Of a stretch of DNA of 64,000 nt, positions 51,357 through 59,917 are shown in pieces. The notes beneath the pieces are model-generated. The model was not told where the DNA came from. It worked only from the letters and a program-made list of their open reading frames with translations, and made no database searches. Position 1 is the first letter of the stretch, and each line of letters opens with the position of its first letter. The position numbers and the translations under genes are program-made. This DNA comes from Litoreibacter roseus (lineage in GTDB: Bacteria > Pseudomonadota > Alphaproteobacteria > Rhodobacterales > Rhodobacteraceae): assembly GCF_009811795.1 (NCBI RefSeq), contig NZ_BLJE01000007.1, forward strand, positions 62,001 through 126,000, read 5' to 3'.

Positions 51357-51385
51357 GTCCTGCGCGGGCTCAGCCCGCGCAGGAC
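51357..51385 (+). promoter_or_regulatory. Strong intercistronic hairpin after the binding-protein gene
   Basis: Arms GTCCTGCGCGGGCT and AGCCCGCGCAGGAC are perfectly complementary over 14 bp around one central base (the real loop would be a few bases wider). It begins 12 bp after the stop and lies before the ATPase start. No T run follows. It probably protects the binding-protein mRNA from 3' decay and raises its level above the membrane components. Confidence 0.75.
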
Positions 51386-51409
51386 ACTTCCACATTTCGG
51401 GTTGAGACA

Positions 51410-53005
51410 ATGACACAAGACGTTCGACTTTCAATCGAAGGCATAACCAAGGAATTTGGCGGCGTGCCAGCCGTGTCCGAGGCAAGGTTTTCGGTTGGCG
51501 CTGGAGAGACGTTGGTTCTACTGGGCGAGAATGGCGCGGGCAAATCGACACTTATGAAAGTGCTCGCTGGCGTGTATCCACTAGGCACCTATGCTGGATC
51601 GTTTCGTCTGGACGGGGTTGAGGCCCAGTTTCGAAACGTCCGTGAAGCCGAACAGAACGGGGTCGTTCTGGTTCCCCAAGAGCTTCACGTTGCCCCCAAC
51701 CTTTCGATCGCTGAAAACATCTTGATGGGAATGCTGCCAACGCGCTTTGGCATTGTCGACCGGGCGAAAGCCCGCCAAAAGGCAAAGCAATGTCTCGATT
51801 TTTTCGAACTTGATGTCGACCCAGATGTGCCAGCCAAAAGCCTAAGCGCGTCAGAACAACGGTTAATCATGATATCGGCTGCCTTGGCGAAGTCAGCAGC
51901 CAAGGTTTTGATCCTCGATGAGCCGACAGCATCACTCACAGATGGCGAGGCGGAGCACCTTTTTGAGAAGATGGAGCAGGTGCGCGCTACAGGCGTGGCT
52001 ACCATCTACATTACACACCGCCTCGATGAAATCGAACGGGTCTGTGATCGGGCCGTGGTCATGCGCAATGGGGCGGTCGTTTTAGAAACACCGGATGTGC
52101 AAGGGCGGCGCAGCGAGTTTATCCGCGCGATGATCGGACATGATCCTGCAGTTGACGCGTCGCTAAACCGCGCGGCGCCGGGCGCAGAGATCCTTGAGGT
52201 TCGTGATCTTTGGGTCCGAGGCAGCTCCGCCACAAGTAAGCCCCATGTCTGCGGCGTTTCGCTCAGCGCGCGCGCCGGCGAGATCCTCGGCCTTTTCGGC
52301 TTGGTCGGCGCAGGCCGGACCGAGCTTGCGAGCGCCGTGTTCGGGGCATGGCGGGGCGACGTGACTGGCGATGTGCGCATTAACGGCGTCGCAGGGCGGC
52401 CGACATCACCTGGTGAAGGGATTGCGCGCGGGGTCGGCATGCTGACCGAAGACCGGAAACGCTCTGGCCTGATCGAAGGCCAGTCCGTTTTGCGCAATAT
52501 CAGCGCAGCCAGCCTTGGGCGCGTCTGCAAGGCGGGCGTGATCCATTCCAAGAACGAACGAGCGCGTGCCGAATCCTTGGCCAGGGACCTGGACCTGCGG
52601 CCGCCAAATATCGACGCAATGGTCGAGAATTTTTCGGGCGGCAATCAGCAAAAGATCATGCTCGCGCGCTGGATGGCTACAGACCCGGATCTACTCATCG
52701 TGGATGAGCCGACCTACGGCGTCGATGTCGGTGCGCGCTACGCGATTTACGAACGCCTCAGGGCCCTTTCGAAGGACGGCACGGCGATCCTGATGATCTC
52801 CAGTGACATCGAAGAGATTATGCATGAAGCAGACCGCATTCTTGTTATGTACAAAGGCCAGATCGCAGGTGAATTCGAGCCAGGCGTGTCGCGTCGTGAG
52901 CTTATGGCGGCGGCGACCGGCGAAACGCACGTTCCTTCGTTTGATGCCGTCCCAACTACCATTCCGTTCAAACAAGAGAAACAGAAGATTGGAGTCGCGA
53001 TATGA
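51410..53005 (+). CDS. Sugar ABC transporter ATPase with two ABC domains
   Basis: The 531-residue protein is a tandem ATPase of the XylG/RbsA/MglA type. Domain 1 has Walker A GENGAGKST near residues 43-51 and Walker B VLILDEPTASL. Domain 2 has the degenerate nucleotide site usual for this family (GLVGAGRTELA) and signature FSGGNQQKIMLARWM with LLIVDEPTYGVDVGAR. Its stop overlaps the permease start as ATGA. Confidence 0.92.
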   Translation: MTQDVRLSIEGITKEFGGVPAVSEARFSVGAGETLVLLGENGAGKSTLMKVLAGVYPLGTYAGSFRLDGVEAQFRNVREAEQNGVVLVPQELHVAPNLSIAENILMGMLPTRFGIVDRAKARQKAKQCLDFFELDVDPDVPAKSLSASEQRLIMISAALAKSAAKVLILDEPTASLTDGEAEHLFEKMEQVRATGVATIYITHRLDEIERVCDRAVVMRNGAVVLETPDVQGRRSEFIRAMIGHDPAVDASLNRAAPGAEILEVRDLWVRGSSATSKPHVCGVSLSARAGEILGLFGLVGAGRTELASAVFGAWRGDVTGDVRINGVAGRPTSPGEGIARGVGMLTEDRKRSGLIEGQSVLRNISAASLGRVCKAGVIHSKNERARAESLARDLDLRPPNIDAMVENFSGGNQQKIMLARWMATDPDLLIVDEPTYGVDVGARYAIYERLRALSKDGTAILMISSDIEEIMHEADRILVMYKGQIAGEFEPGVSRRELMAAATGETHVPSFDAVPTTIPFKQEKQKIGVAI

Positions 53006-54150
53006 ATGGGCTTGCCCTTAGCAAAACCGACGTTGGCAAAGGGCTGATTACCTGGTCGAGCCTTGCGTCTAAACAGGCGCTTGCGATGGTTGGCGTGTTC
53101 CTAGTTCTGGTGATCACGTTCCAGATCATGTCCGATGGATTGTTTCTGACGCCGCGCAATTTAACCTTGCTGATGCGTCAGGGCGCGATCGTATCGATCG
53201 TCGCGATGGGTGTCGCCATTTTGATCATCAAAGGCGAGATTGACCTGTCGACCGGCAGCGCCGTCTATCTCTGCGGCGTTGCCGCGGCATTAATGCAGAC
53301 CAAACTTGGCCTGCCAGTTGTGCCAACGGTCGTCTTGACCATTTTGTGCGGCATCGTTCTGGGAGCATGGCAAGGTGTTTGGGCTGTCGTTCTCGGGGTG
53401 CCTTCATTTGTCGTTACACTCGCGGGCCTGCTCGCGTTCCGTGGCACCGGTTACTACCTCACTGATGCGGCCACCTTGGCACCGATGTCTCCAAGCTACA
53501 CGGCGTTGAGCGAGGGCTTTGTGTCAATCCCGATGACCTACACTATACTGGGTGCAGTTTGGCTTTTGAGTTCAGCTTATCTCTTAATGACGGCTCGGCA
53601 AAGCCATGCATCAACTCCAGTAATCCCCCTGGTAGTCTTGACTGCAGTGATCGGCGTCAGCGCGTGGATCTTTGTCGGCTATCGCGGCATTCCGAACGCC
53701 GTTTTGTGGGTCGCCGTCTGTTTCGCGATCCTTTGGTTCCTGATGGATCGCACGGCGTATGGTCGGAACTCCTACTTGATTGGCTCCAATCATGAAGCGG
53801 CGCGACTAGCCGGCATTCCAATCAAAAAGTATCTGCTGTCCGGCTTTGTGCTCATGGGGGTTCTTTATGGCGTCGCCGCCACCCTTATGACCGCGCGGCT
53901 CAGTGCGTCGACGCCGACATCTGGCCTCTATCTGGAGCTCGACGCGATCGCCGCCGCCGTGATTGGCGGGATATCGCTCCGCGGTGGGATTGGCAAGGTC
54001 GGAGGCGCACTGGTTGGCGCAGCCCTGCTTGTCACTATCGATAACGGGATGAGCATCCTGAACATCTCGACCTTCGTCCAGATGATGGTCAAGGGCATGG
54101 TTCTGCTCTTGGCACTCGCAGCGGACGTCACACTGAACAAAAAGAAATGA
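53002..54150 (+). CDS. Sugar ABC transporter permease
   Basis: The 382-residue membrane protein has 9-10 helices and the RbsC/XylH-type motifs (SIVAMGVAILIIKGEIDLSTGS; GVPSFVVTLAGLLAFRGTGYYL; EAARLAGIPIKKYLLSGFVLMG; LDAIAAAVIGGISLRGGIG). It is overlapped by 4 nt at both ends by the ATPase and the enolase-superfamily gene, so import and catabolism are translationally linked. Confidence 0.92.
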   Translation: MNGLALSKTDVGKGLITWSSLASKQALAMVGVFLVLVITFQIMSDGLFLTPRNLTLLMRQGAIVSIVAMGVAILIIKGEIDLSTGSAVYLCGVAAALMQTKLGLPVVPTVVLTILCGIVLGAWQGVWAVVLGVPSFVVTLAGLLAFRGTGYYLTDAATLAPMSPSYTALSEGFVSIPMTYTILGAVWLLSSAYLLMTARQSHASTPVIPLVVLTAVIGVSAWIFVGYRGIPNAVLWVAVCFAILWFLMDRTAYGRNSYLIGSNHEAARLAGIPIKKYLLSGFVLMGVLYGVAATLMTARLSASTPTSGLYLELDAIAAAVIGGISLRGGIGKVGGALVGAALLVTIDNGMSILNISTFVQMMVKGMVLLLALAADVTLNKKK

Positions 54151-55343
54151 CAAGGGACGCTGCAATCATGAACCCAAGAGACATCTCTTCGCCTGACCGC
54201 CTGCTCAAAATCAGATCGGTCGAAGCCTTTCCGATCAGCAGCCCGGTCAAAAACGGCCCTATTCTCGGCATAGGCCAACTGACCAAGCGCGAATCTGTGG
54301 TGGTCCGGATCGAAACCGAGGACGGGATCGTTGGTTACGGAGAAGCGCATCACGGACGAGCCGCCGCATCGGTGGCACATCTGATCAACCACACTCTGCA
54401 ACACTTCGCGGTCGGTAAGTCGGCGGCGGACGTGGTTGGGATTTGGGATGCCATCTATACGATGCAGCTTAAAAGCCACGGCATGGGTGCCGCGTCGAGC
54501 ATCGGGATGAGCGGTATCGATCTGGCATTGTGGGACATACGCGGCAAGGCCGTCGGGTGGCCACTCTACCGGCTTCTGGGCGGCATGTCGCAGGACATTC
54601 CAGCCTATGCGGGTGGCGTTTCTCTGGGTTGGCAGCCGGCCGCGCAGCTTGTGGACGAAGTGCAAGCCGCGCTGGACGAAGGCTACAAAGCTGTGAAGCT
54701 TCGGGTTGGCGACAATCATGTGCGCGACGTGGAACGTGTTGCAGCGGTCCGGGCAGCCATCGGTGATGATGTGTCGATCATGGTCGACGCCAATACAAAC
54801 TACGACGCGGCAACGTTCCGCCGCGCGTTGCCCGGCTTTGTCGCGCACGATGTGTTCTGGATCGAAGAACCATTTGCGCCGCACGACATCGACAACTATC
54901 GCTTGGCGGCGCACCTTTCTTCGATCCCGCTGGCAGCCGGGGAAAATCACTACACCCGCTTCGAGTTCAATCGCGTTATCGAAGACGGAAAGATCACGAT
55001 ACTACAGCCAGATGTCTCAAAAACCGGTGGGATCACTGAATCCATGCGCATTGCGGCCGCCGCATCCGCGTGGAAAAGGATGATCTGCCCGCATACCTCG
55101 ACCACGGGTCTCAACATGGCAGCCAGCGTGCATCTGCTCTGTGCCATCGACAACGCCGGATACTTCGAAGGCGACGTCTCTGTCAGCAACCCGTTTCGAG
55201 ATGAATTGACGAGCACGCCCTACATGGTTGGTGCCAACGGATGTGTCCGTCCGCTTGAGCAACCCGGGATCGGTGTCGAAGTCGACGAAGATTACCTGCG
55301 TGGCAATCCGACAACGGAGGGACTTTCCTATGCTGCACATTGA
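54147..55343 (+). CDS. Enolase-superfamily enzyme, mandelate racemase subgroup
   Basis: The 398-residue protein should abstract an alpha proton from a carboxylate held by Mg2+. Metal ligands are D214 (MVDAN), E240 (WIEEP) and E266 (AGENH). The two-base site is K184 in KLRV on one face and H316 (CPHTSTTG) on the other, with D289 supporting. R186 replaces the second Lys of the KxK motif. This pattern occurs in acid-sugar dehydratases and some racemases. With a sugar importer upstream and an aldehyde dehydrogenase downstream, dehydration of an aldonic or uronic-type acid is plausible but unproven. Confidence 0.82.
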   Translation: MTRDAAIMNPRDISSPDRLLKIRSVEAFPISSPVKNGPILGIGQLTKRESVVVRIETEDGIVGYGEAHHGRAAASVAHLINHTLQHFAVGKSAADVVGIWDAIYTMQLKSHGMGAASSIGMSGIDLALWDIRGKAVGWPLYRLLGGMSQDIPAYAGGVSLGWQPAAQLVDEVQAALDEGYKAVKLRVGDNHVRDVERVAAVRAAIGDDVSIMVDANTNYDAATFRRALPGFVAHDVFWIEEPFAPHDIDNYRLAAHLSSIPLAAGENHYTRFEFNRVIEDGKITILQPDVSKTGGITESMRIAAAASAWKRMICPHTSTTGLNMAASVHLLCAIDNAGYFEGDVSVSNPFRDELTSTPYMVGANGCVRPLEQPGIGVEVDEDYLRGNPTTEGLSYAAH

Positions 55344-56790
55344 TGCATTCGTACCTGGCGATAGTCCATGCCTCGTGATCGGAGACAGCTGGATACACGC
55401 AGATCAGCGCGAATATGTTCCAGTCATAAACCCCGCGACTGAAGAGACTGTTTGTCATGCACCGGTTGCGACAGCGGATGATATTCAGCTGGCTATCGCC
55501 ACCTCTGTGCAAGGATTTGAAACGTGGCGCAGAACGCTGCCGATTGACCGGTCGCGTGTGCTGCGCGGTGCAGCGGAACGGATCCGCGAGCGCGCAGACG
55601 ACATCGCGAGGCTCATGACACTCGAGCAAGGCAAACCCCTGGCCGAGGCGCGTGCGGAGACGCTGTCCACAGCAGACCTCTTCGAGTGGTTCAGCGAGGA
55701 GGCGCGCCGCTCTTACGGGCGTATTGTAGCGAGTCAGGTGCCTGGCGTTGCGCTCAATGTGATGGCCGAACCGATTGGGCCTGTGGCTGCTTTCACAGCC
55801 TGGAACTTTCCGATGGTGGTTCCTGGCAGAAAGATCGCAGCGGCCATCGCTGCAGGATGTTCGATAATCATTAAACCGTCGGAGGAAACACCTCTCTGTG
55901 TCGTCGAAATAGCGCGCTGCCTCCGCGATGCCGGGCTGCCCAATGGTGTTTTGGCCGTTCTCTACGGTGATCCGGCGCAAATATCCGAGACGCTGCTGGC
56001 CGCTCCTGAGATCCGCAAGGTCGCGATCACGGGGTCTACCCGGGTCGGTAAGATTCTTGCACGGCTTGCTGCCGACACGATGAAACCCGGCACCTACGAG
56101 CTGGGTGGTCACAGCCCAGTTCTGGTCTTTGGCGATTCGGATGCCGAGGGTGCCGCGGCCCAGCTTGCCGTGGCGAAATACAGGAACGCGGGGCAGGTCT
56201 GCACCTCGCCGTCACGCTTTTTTGTGCATCGTGACATCGTAGAATCGTTCACCGAAAGCTACCTTGCCCACGTCGACAAGATCGTCGTTGGCGATGGTCT
56301 CCAGGACGGTGTGGCGATGGGGCCGCTGTCGAATGAACGCCAGTTGCTACATATCGTGGACCTGGTTTCGGACGCTGTGACGCATGGCGCGCAGCTGGCC
56401 GCAGGCGGTCATCGTATTGGCAATACCGGCTATTTCTATGAGCCTACCGTTCTTTTGAACGTGCCTGATACCGCTCGCATCATGCGTGAAGAGCCATTCG
56501 GTCCAGTGACGGCCATTCAGACCTTCGACACTACAGATGACGCGATTGCCAAGGCCAACATGCTCGACGTTGGCCTAGGGAGTTACGTGTTCTCGTCCTC
56601 GCCCGAGACAATGATCCGTGTTGCCGGTGAGCTGCAAGCGGGGATGGTGGGTGTGAATACCTGTTTGATCGCCCATCACGAGGCCCCCTTCGGCGGCGTC
56701 AACCAAAGCGGATATGGTCGAGAGGGTGGGATCGAAGGGCTGGACGCGTACCAAATCAAGAAACTTGTCGCGGCCAGGGCCGTGGCCTGA
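55330..56790 (+). CDS. Aldehyde dehydrogenase (semialdehyde-type)
   Basis: The 486-residue NAD(P)-dependent enzyme has the cofactor motif FTAWNFPMVVPGRKIAAAIAAG, the general-base Glu in YELGGHSP near 257 and the catalytic Cys in NAGQVCTSPSRF near 290. The sequence is of the succinate-/glutarate-/2-oxoglutarate-semialdehyde type. ATG 55330 lies inside the end of the preceding gene, with GGAGGGA at a good distance. It should oxidise an aldehyde intermediate of the pathway to an acid. Confidence 0.88.
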   Translation: MLHIDAFVPGDSPCLVIGDSWIHADQREYVPVINPATEETVCHAPVATADDIQLAIATSVQGFETWRRTLPIDRSRVLRGAAERIRERADDIARLMTLEQGKPLAEARAETLSTADLFEWFSEEARRSYGRIVASQVPGVALNVMAEPIGPVAAFTAWNFPMVVPGRKIAAAIAAGCSIIIKPSEETPLCVVEIARCLRDAGLPNGVLAVLYGDPAQISETLLAAPEIRKVAITGSTRVGKILARLAADTMKPGTYELGGHSPVLVFGDSDAEGAAAQLAVAKYRNAGQVCTSPSRFFVHRDIVESFTESYLAHVDKIVVGDGLQDGVAMGPLSNERQLLHIVDLVSDAVTHGAQLAAGGHRIGNTGYFYEPTVLLNVPDTARIMREEPFGPVTAIQTFDTTDDAIAKANMLDVGLGSYVFSSSPETMIRVAGELQAGMVGVNTCLIAHHEAPFGGVNQSGYGREGGIEGLDAYQIKKLVAARAVA

Positions 56791-56818
56791 AAACGAAGTT
56801 ACACGGAGGAATTTAGAG

Positions 56819-57919
56819 ATGAAACTTGGAATGTTCATGATGCCGCTGCACCCGCCGCATCGCCCGATGCACGAAACCTACGACGAAGATCTTGCCAAGG
56901 TCGTGCACGCTGACAAGGTGGGATTTGACGAGGTCTGGATCGGCGAGCACTTCACCGCATCGACCGAGCCGATTGCCAATGCAATGACGTTTCTTGCCGC
57001 GGCGCTGCCGTTGACCAAGAACATCATGCTTGGCACCGGCGTTGTGAATCTGCCGAACCATAACCCGGTGATCGTGGCGGCTGAGGCGGCACAGTTCGAC
57101 CACATGGCCAAAGGCCGCTTCCTCTTCGGGATCGGTCCTGGCGGGCTTGCCAGCGATTTTGAGGTTTTTGGCAACGAAGATCCCGAGGCGCGCGGCGAAA
57201 AGATGCTCGAGGCGTATGAGGCGATACGCTACATCTGGGCCAATGATCCGCCGTATCGCTTCCAGGGCAAGCACTACAACTTCCACATCACTGAAAACAT
57301 CATTCCCGAAATGGGTATCGGCTTTATGCCCAAGCCTTATCAGAACCCGGCCCCCGATATCGGGCTGAGCGCGATGAGCCCGTTTTCCGGCAGTGTGAAA
57401 CAGGCGGCCAGAAAAGGTTGGAGCCCGATTTCGGCAAACTTCGTGCCCGAATACAGCGTAGCCAGTCACTGGAAAAAATTCCTTGAAGGCTGCGAAGAGG
57501 CAGGGATAGCTCCAGACGGCAATCGGTGGCGTGTCGCCCGCAACATCATTATCGCGGACAGCGATTCCGAGGCCGAAGACCTCGCTCACGATCCAATGGG
57601 CAGCACGCACTATTACTTCGATTATCTGTGGAAAGCCCTGTGCGGTGCGAATTACAGCGTAGCAATGAAGCCCGATCCAAAGATGGCCGATGAAGATGTA
57701 AAGCTGGACGATGTCATCTCGCAACTGGTGATCTACGGCAGCAAGGAGACTGTAACGGAGAAGTTGATCGCCTTCCGCGAAAACGTTGGGCCGTTTGGAA
57801 CGCTCTTGCAGGCCGCGGTCGATGGGTCCGGCAAAAACGGTGATGCGGAACGCCGAACAATGGCAGCGATGTCTGATTTTGTCATGCCGCGCCTGGCGGG
57901 AGCACTGGTTGATGCCTAG
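56819..57919 (+). CDS. Luciferase-like flavin monooxygenase (LLM class)
   Basis: The 366-residue protein belongs to the bacterial luciferase-like family, nearest by motif to limonene-monooxygenase-type members (KLGMFMMPLHPPHRPMHETYDEDL; GFDEVWIGEHFT; AAEAAQFDHMAKGRFLFGIGPGGLASDFEVFG). These use FMNH2 from a separate reductase to insert oxygen, often cleaving C-S, C-N or C-C bonds or making epoxides and lactones. The reductase is encoded next with an 8-nt overlap. ATG 56819 follows CGGAGGA. Confidence 0.87.
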   Translation: MKLGMFMMPLHPPHRPMHETYDEDLAKVVHADKVGFDEVWIGEHFTASTEPIANAMTFLAAALPLTKNIMLGTGVVNLPNHNPVIVAAEAAQFDHMAKGRFLFGIGPGGLASDFEVFGNEDPEARGEKMLEAYEAIRYIWANDPPYRFQGKHYNFHITENIIPEMGIGFMPKPYQNPAPDIGLSAMSPFSGSVKQAARKGWSPISANFVPEYSVASHWKKFLEGCEEAGIAPDGNRWRVARNIIIADSDSEAEDLAHDPMGSTHYYFDYLWKALCGANYSVAMKPDPKMADEDVKLDDVISQLVIYGSKETVTEKLIAFRENVGPFGTLLQAAVDGSGKNGDAERRTMAAMSDFVMPRLAGALVDA

Positions 57920-58469
57920 CGCGGAGCATATTGAATCGAGCGCTAATTCCGCCGATGCGTACGGCGAAGCAGTGGAGGGATTTCGGCATGCCATGTCGAA
58001 ATACCCCGCAACAGTGAACGTTATTACGACCGGATCCGGCGAGGCGCGGCGAGGCTTCACTGCTACAGCTGTTTTCAGTGCGACGATGGATCCGCCTGCC
58101 ATTGGGATTTGTGTTAACAAGTCCGTCGATGCGCATGACGCGCTTAGGCCGGACTCGTCCTTCTGCGTGAATGTTCTGGCGGTGGAGCAGCAAGGTATCG
58201 CCAACCGCTTTGCAGCACGTGATGGGTCGAAAGGGGCCAGCCGGTTCGAACACGATACATGGGACATTCTCGTCACAGGATCGCCATGCCTCCGCGGTGC
58301 CTTGGCGAATGTGGATTGCAAGGTGTCCCAGTTCATCGACATCGGGACGCACACGCTGATCCTCGGTGACGTGGTGAGCGTCCGGTCCGATCGTGTTCAA
58401 AACCCCTTGTTGTATTTTGACCGTGGGTTCCGGCAGTTGGCGACCGAAAGCTTGGAAATGGGAGAGTAA
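57912..58469 (+). CDS. Flavin reductase partner of the LLM monooxygenase
   Basis: The 185-residue protein has the FMN-binding split-barrel fold of the flavin reductase-like (HpaC) family (FRHAMSKYPATVNVITT; GFTATAVFSATMDPPAIGICVNKS; FCVNVLA; GDVVSVRSD). It supplies reduced FMN to the monooxygenase it overlaps. The start at 57912 overlaps the monooxygenase stop; the longer frame to 57786 is internal to that gene. Confidence 0.85.
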   Translation: MPSAEHIESSANSADAYGEAVEGFRHAMSKYPATVNVITTGSGEARRGFTATAVFSATMDPPAIGICVNKSVDAHDALRPDSSFCVNVLAVEQQGIANRFAARDGSKGASRFEHDTWDILVTGSPCLRGALANVDCKVSQFIDIGTHTLILGDVVSVRSDRVQNPLLYFDRGFRQLATESLEMGE

Positions 58470-58471
58470 GA

Positions 58472-59188
58472 ATGAAGCGGGTCGATAACCAGGTGACGAA
58501 GACAATTTCGAACCTTGTTCATTTCCTCAATCAACGAGGATACGAGCCAGGCGAACGTCTGCCATCCGAGCGGATATTGGCGGAGCGGTTTGAAGTCACA
58601 CGCGGCGTTATCCGAGAGGCGTTGATGTCGCTTGAGTTGATGCGCTACATCCAGCGGCGCCCGAATTCGGGCATCTTCATGCGGGCCGAAGACGAGGCGG
58701 AAACCAGTATCGAAGCGCTGGTGATGTACTCGAACATCGGTATCCCCTTTGGACATGACACTGATCTGCAATGTCTCGAAGTCAGACGTTTGCTTGAAGT
58801 GCAGGCAGTGCGGATCGCGTGCGAACGTCGAACAGATGAAGACTTGGCAGAGCTAACGCGCATTGCAGAGGTTGCAGCCCACAGCACGGGAGATGGCTCG
58901 GATCTGTCAAAGCTGGACTACGACTTCCATATGCAGATATTCGAGGCCACTCAGAACAAGGTGCTCGTGCAACTTGTGACGCCGTTCTACCTGATGTCCG
59001 AGATGCGGCGGGAACGCTTCTTTCGCAACAAGGAGAATTTCTTGAATAGTCACCAGCAGCACCTGCAACTGATTGATGCAATAGCCGCGCGTGACACAAA
59101 GGCGGCGGCTGGCCTCATGGATCGGCACATTGGCAATGTCGAAAGCTATTTTGGCGCATCTGAGGATGCCGAAGAATTCGCTGACTAG
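58472..59188 (+). CDS. GntR family regulator, FadR subfamily (FCD domain)
   Basis: The 238-residue protein has the GntR winged helix at residues 8-75 (YEPGERLPSERILAERFEVTRGVIREALMSLELM) and a helical FCD effector domain with the metal-binding type residues in DYDFHMQIFEATQN and H near the C-terminus (MDRHIGNVE). It is encoded inside the operon, 2 nt after the flavin reductase. The TTGGTACTACCAA palindrome at the operon promoter fits its subfamily, so it is probably the local repressor, released by a pathway acid. Confidence 0.9.
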   Translation: MKRVDNQVTKTISNLVHFLNQRGYEPGERLPSERILAERFEVTRGVIREALMSLELMRYIQRRPNSGIFMRAEDEAETSIEALVMYSNIGIPFGHDTDLQCLEVRRLLEVQAVRIACERRTDEDLAELTRIAEVAAHSTGDGSDLSKLDYDFHMQIFEATQNKVLVQLVTPFYLMSEMRRERFFRNKENFLNSHQQHLQLIDAIAARDTKAAAGLMDRHIGNVESYFGASEDAEEFAD

Positions 59189-59215
59189 CGCGAACGGCAA
59201 AAGGGAGGCCCAATC

Positions 59216-59872
59216 ATGTTTTTTGGTGGATCATTTGACGTCGTATCGCGCGTCGAACCGGTCAGACAGCTTGCGTCGACAGAAGAGATTATCGCGGAAT
59301 GTAGTGCGGGGCAAATGTTCATCCTGGTGGACAACCCGGATCGTGAAAATGAGGGCGATCTGGTGATCGCCGGCGCTTATGCAACACAGAGCGCAATCGC
59401 CTTTATGGCGCGGCTTGGGCGCGGCTTGATCTGCGTTGCCGTGCCTGGCGCGGTCGCGGACCGGTTTGAGTTAGCGTTCCAAGACAGTAGCAATGTAGGC
59501 GAAGGCTATACCGCGTTCACAACGTCAATCGACGCAAGATACGGGATTACAACTGGGATATCCGCACAGGACCGGGCGGCAGCCATCGATATCTTGAACG
59601 ATCCGGAAAAAAGTGCCGCCGATATTGTCACCCCGGGTCACATTTTTCCTCTGGTCGCAAAAAGCGGCGGTGTACTCGAACGCCCCGGCCATACGGAAGC
59701 GAGTGTTGATCTCGCCAAGGCCGCGGGTGCCGGTGAGACCGCCGTAATCTGCGAAATCCTTGGCGATGACGGCGAGCCCTTGCGCTTGCCTGCCCTGATC
59801 GACTTTGCGGGCAAGCACGGCATGAAGATCGGCACAATTGCGGACCTCATTGCATGGCGGGAAGCGCAGTGA
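59216..59872 (+). CDS. 3,4-dihydroxy-2-butanone-4-phosphate synthase (RibB-like), stand-alone
   Basis: The 218-residue protein matches the RibB domain (FILVDNPDRENEGDLVIAGAYAT; GLICVAV; FTTSIDARYGITTGISAQDRAAAI; GHIFPLVAKSGGVLERPGHTEASVDLA). The reaction turns ribulose 5-phosphate into the four-carbon precursor of riboflavin plus formate. It lacks the RibA domain usual in RibBA fusions. In an operon with a flavin-consuming monooxygenase it probably boosts flavin supply; a repurposed catabolic lyase is a less likely alternative. Confidence 0.85.
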   Translation: MFFGGSFDVVSRVEPVRQLASTEEIIAECSAGQMFILVDNPDRENEGDLVIAGAYATQSAIAFMARLGRGLICVAVPGAVADRFELAFQDSSNVGEGYTAFTTSIDARYGITTGISAQDRAAAIDILNDPEKSAADIVTPGHIFPLVAKSGGVLERPGHTEASVDLAKAAGAGETAVICEILGDDGEPLRLPALIDFAGKHGMKIGTIADLIAWREAQ

Positions 59873-59917
59873 AGCTGTGCTTGGCACCACTCGACTAGGA
59901 TTTGACGGCAGGCTGTC

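Noticed and set aside
53928-56112. Long minus-strand frames (340 aa and 309 aa)
   Set aside because: They are antisense to the well-supported enolase-superfamily and aldehyde dehydrogenase genes and show no domain or ribosome-binding site.
56813-58354. 513-aa open frame on the minus strand
   Set aside because: It lies antisense to the LLM monooxygenase and flavin reductase genes, whose products have clear family motifs; the minus-strand translation has none and is an effect of codon bias.
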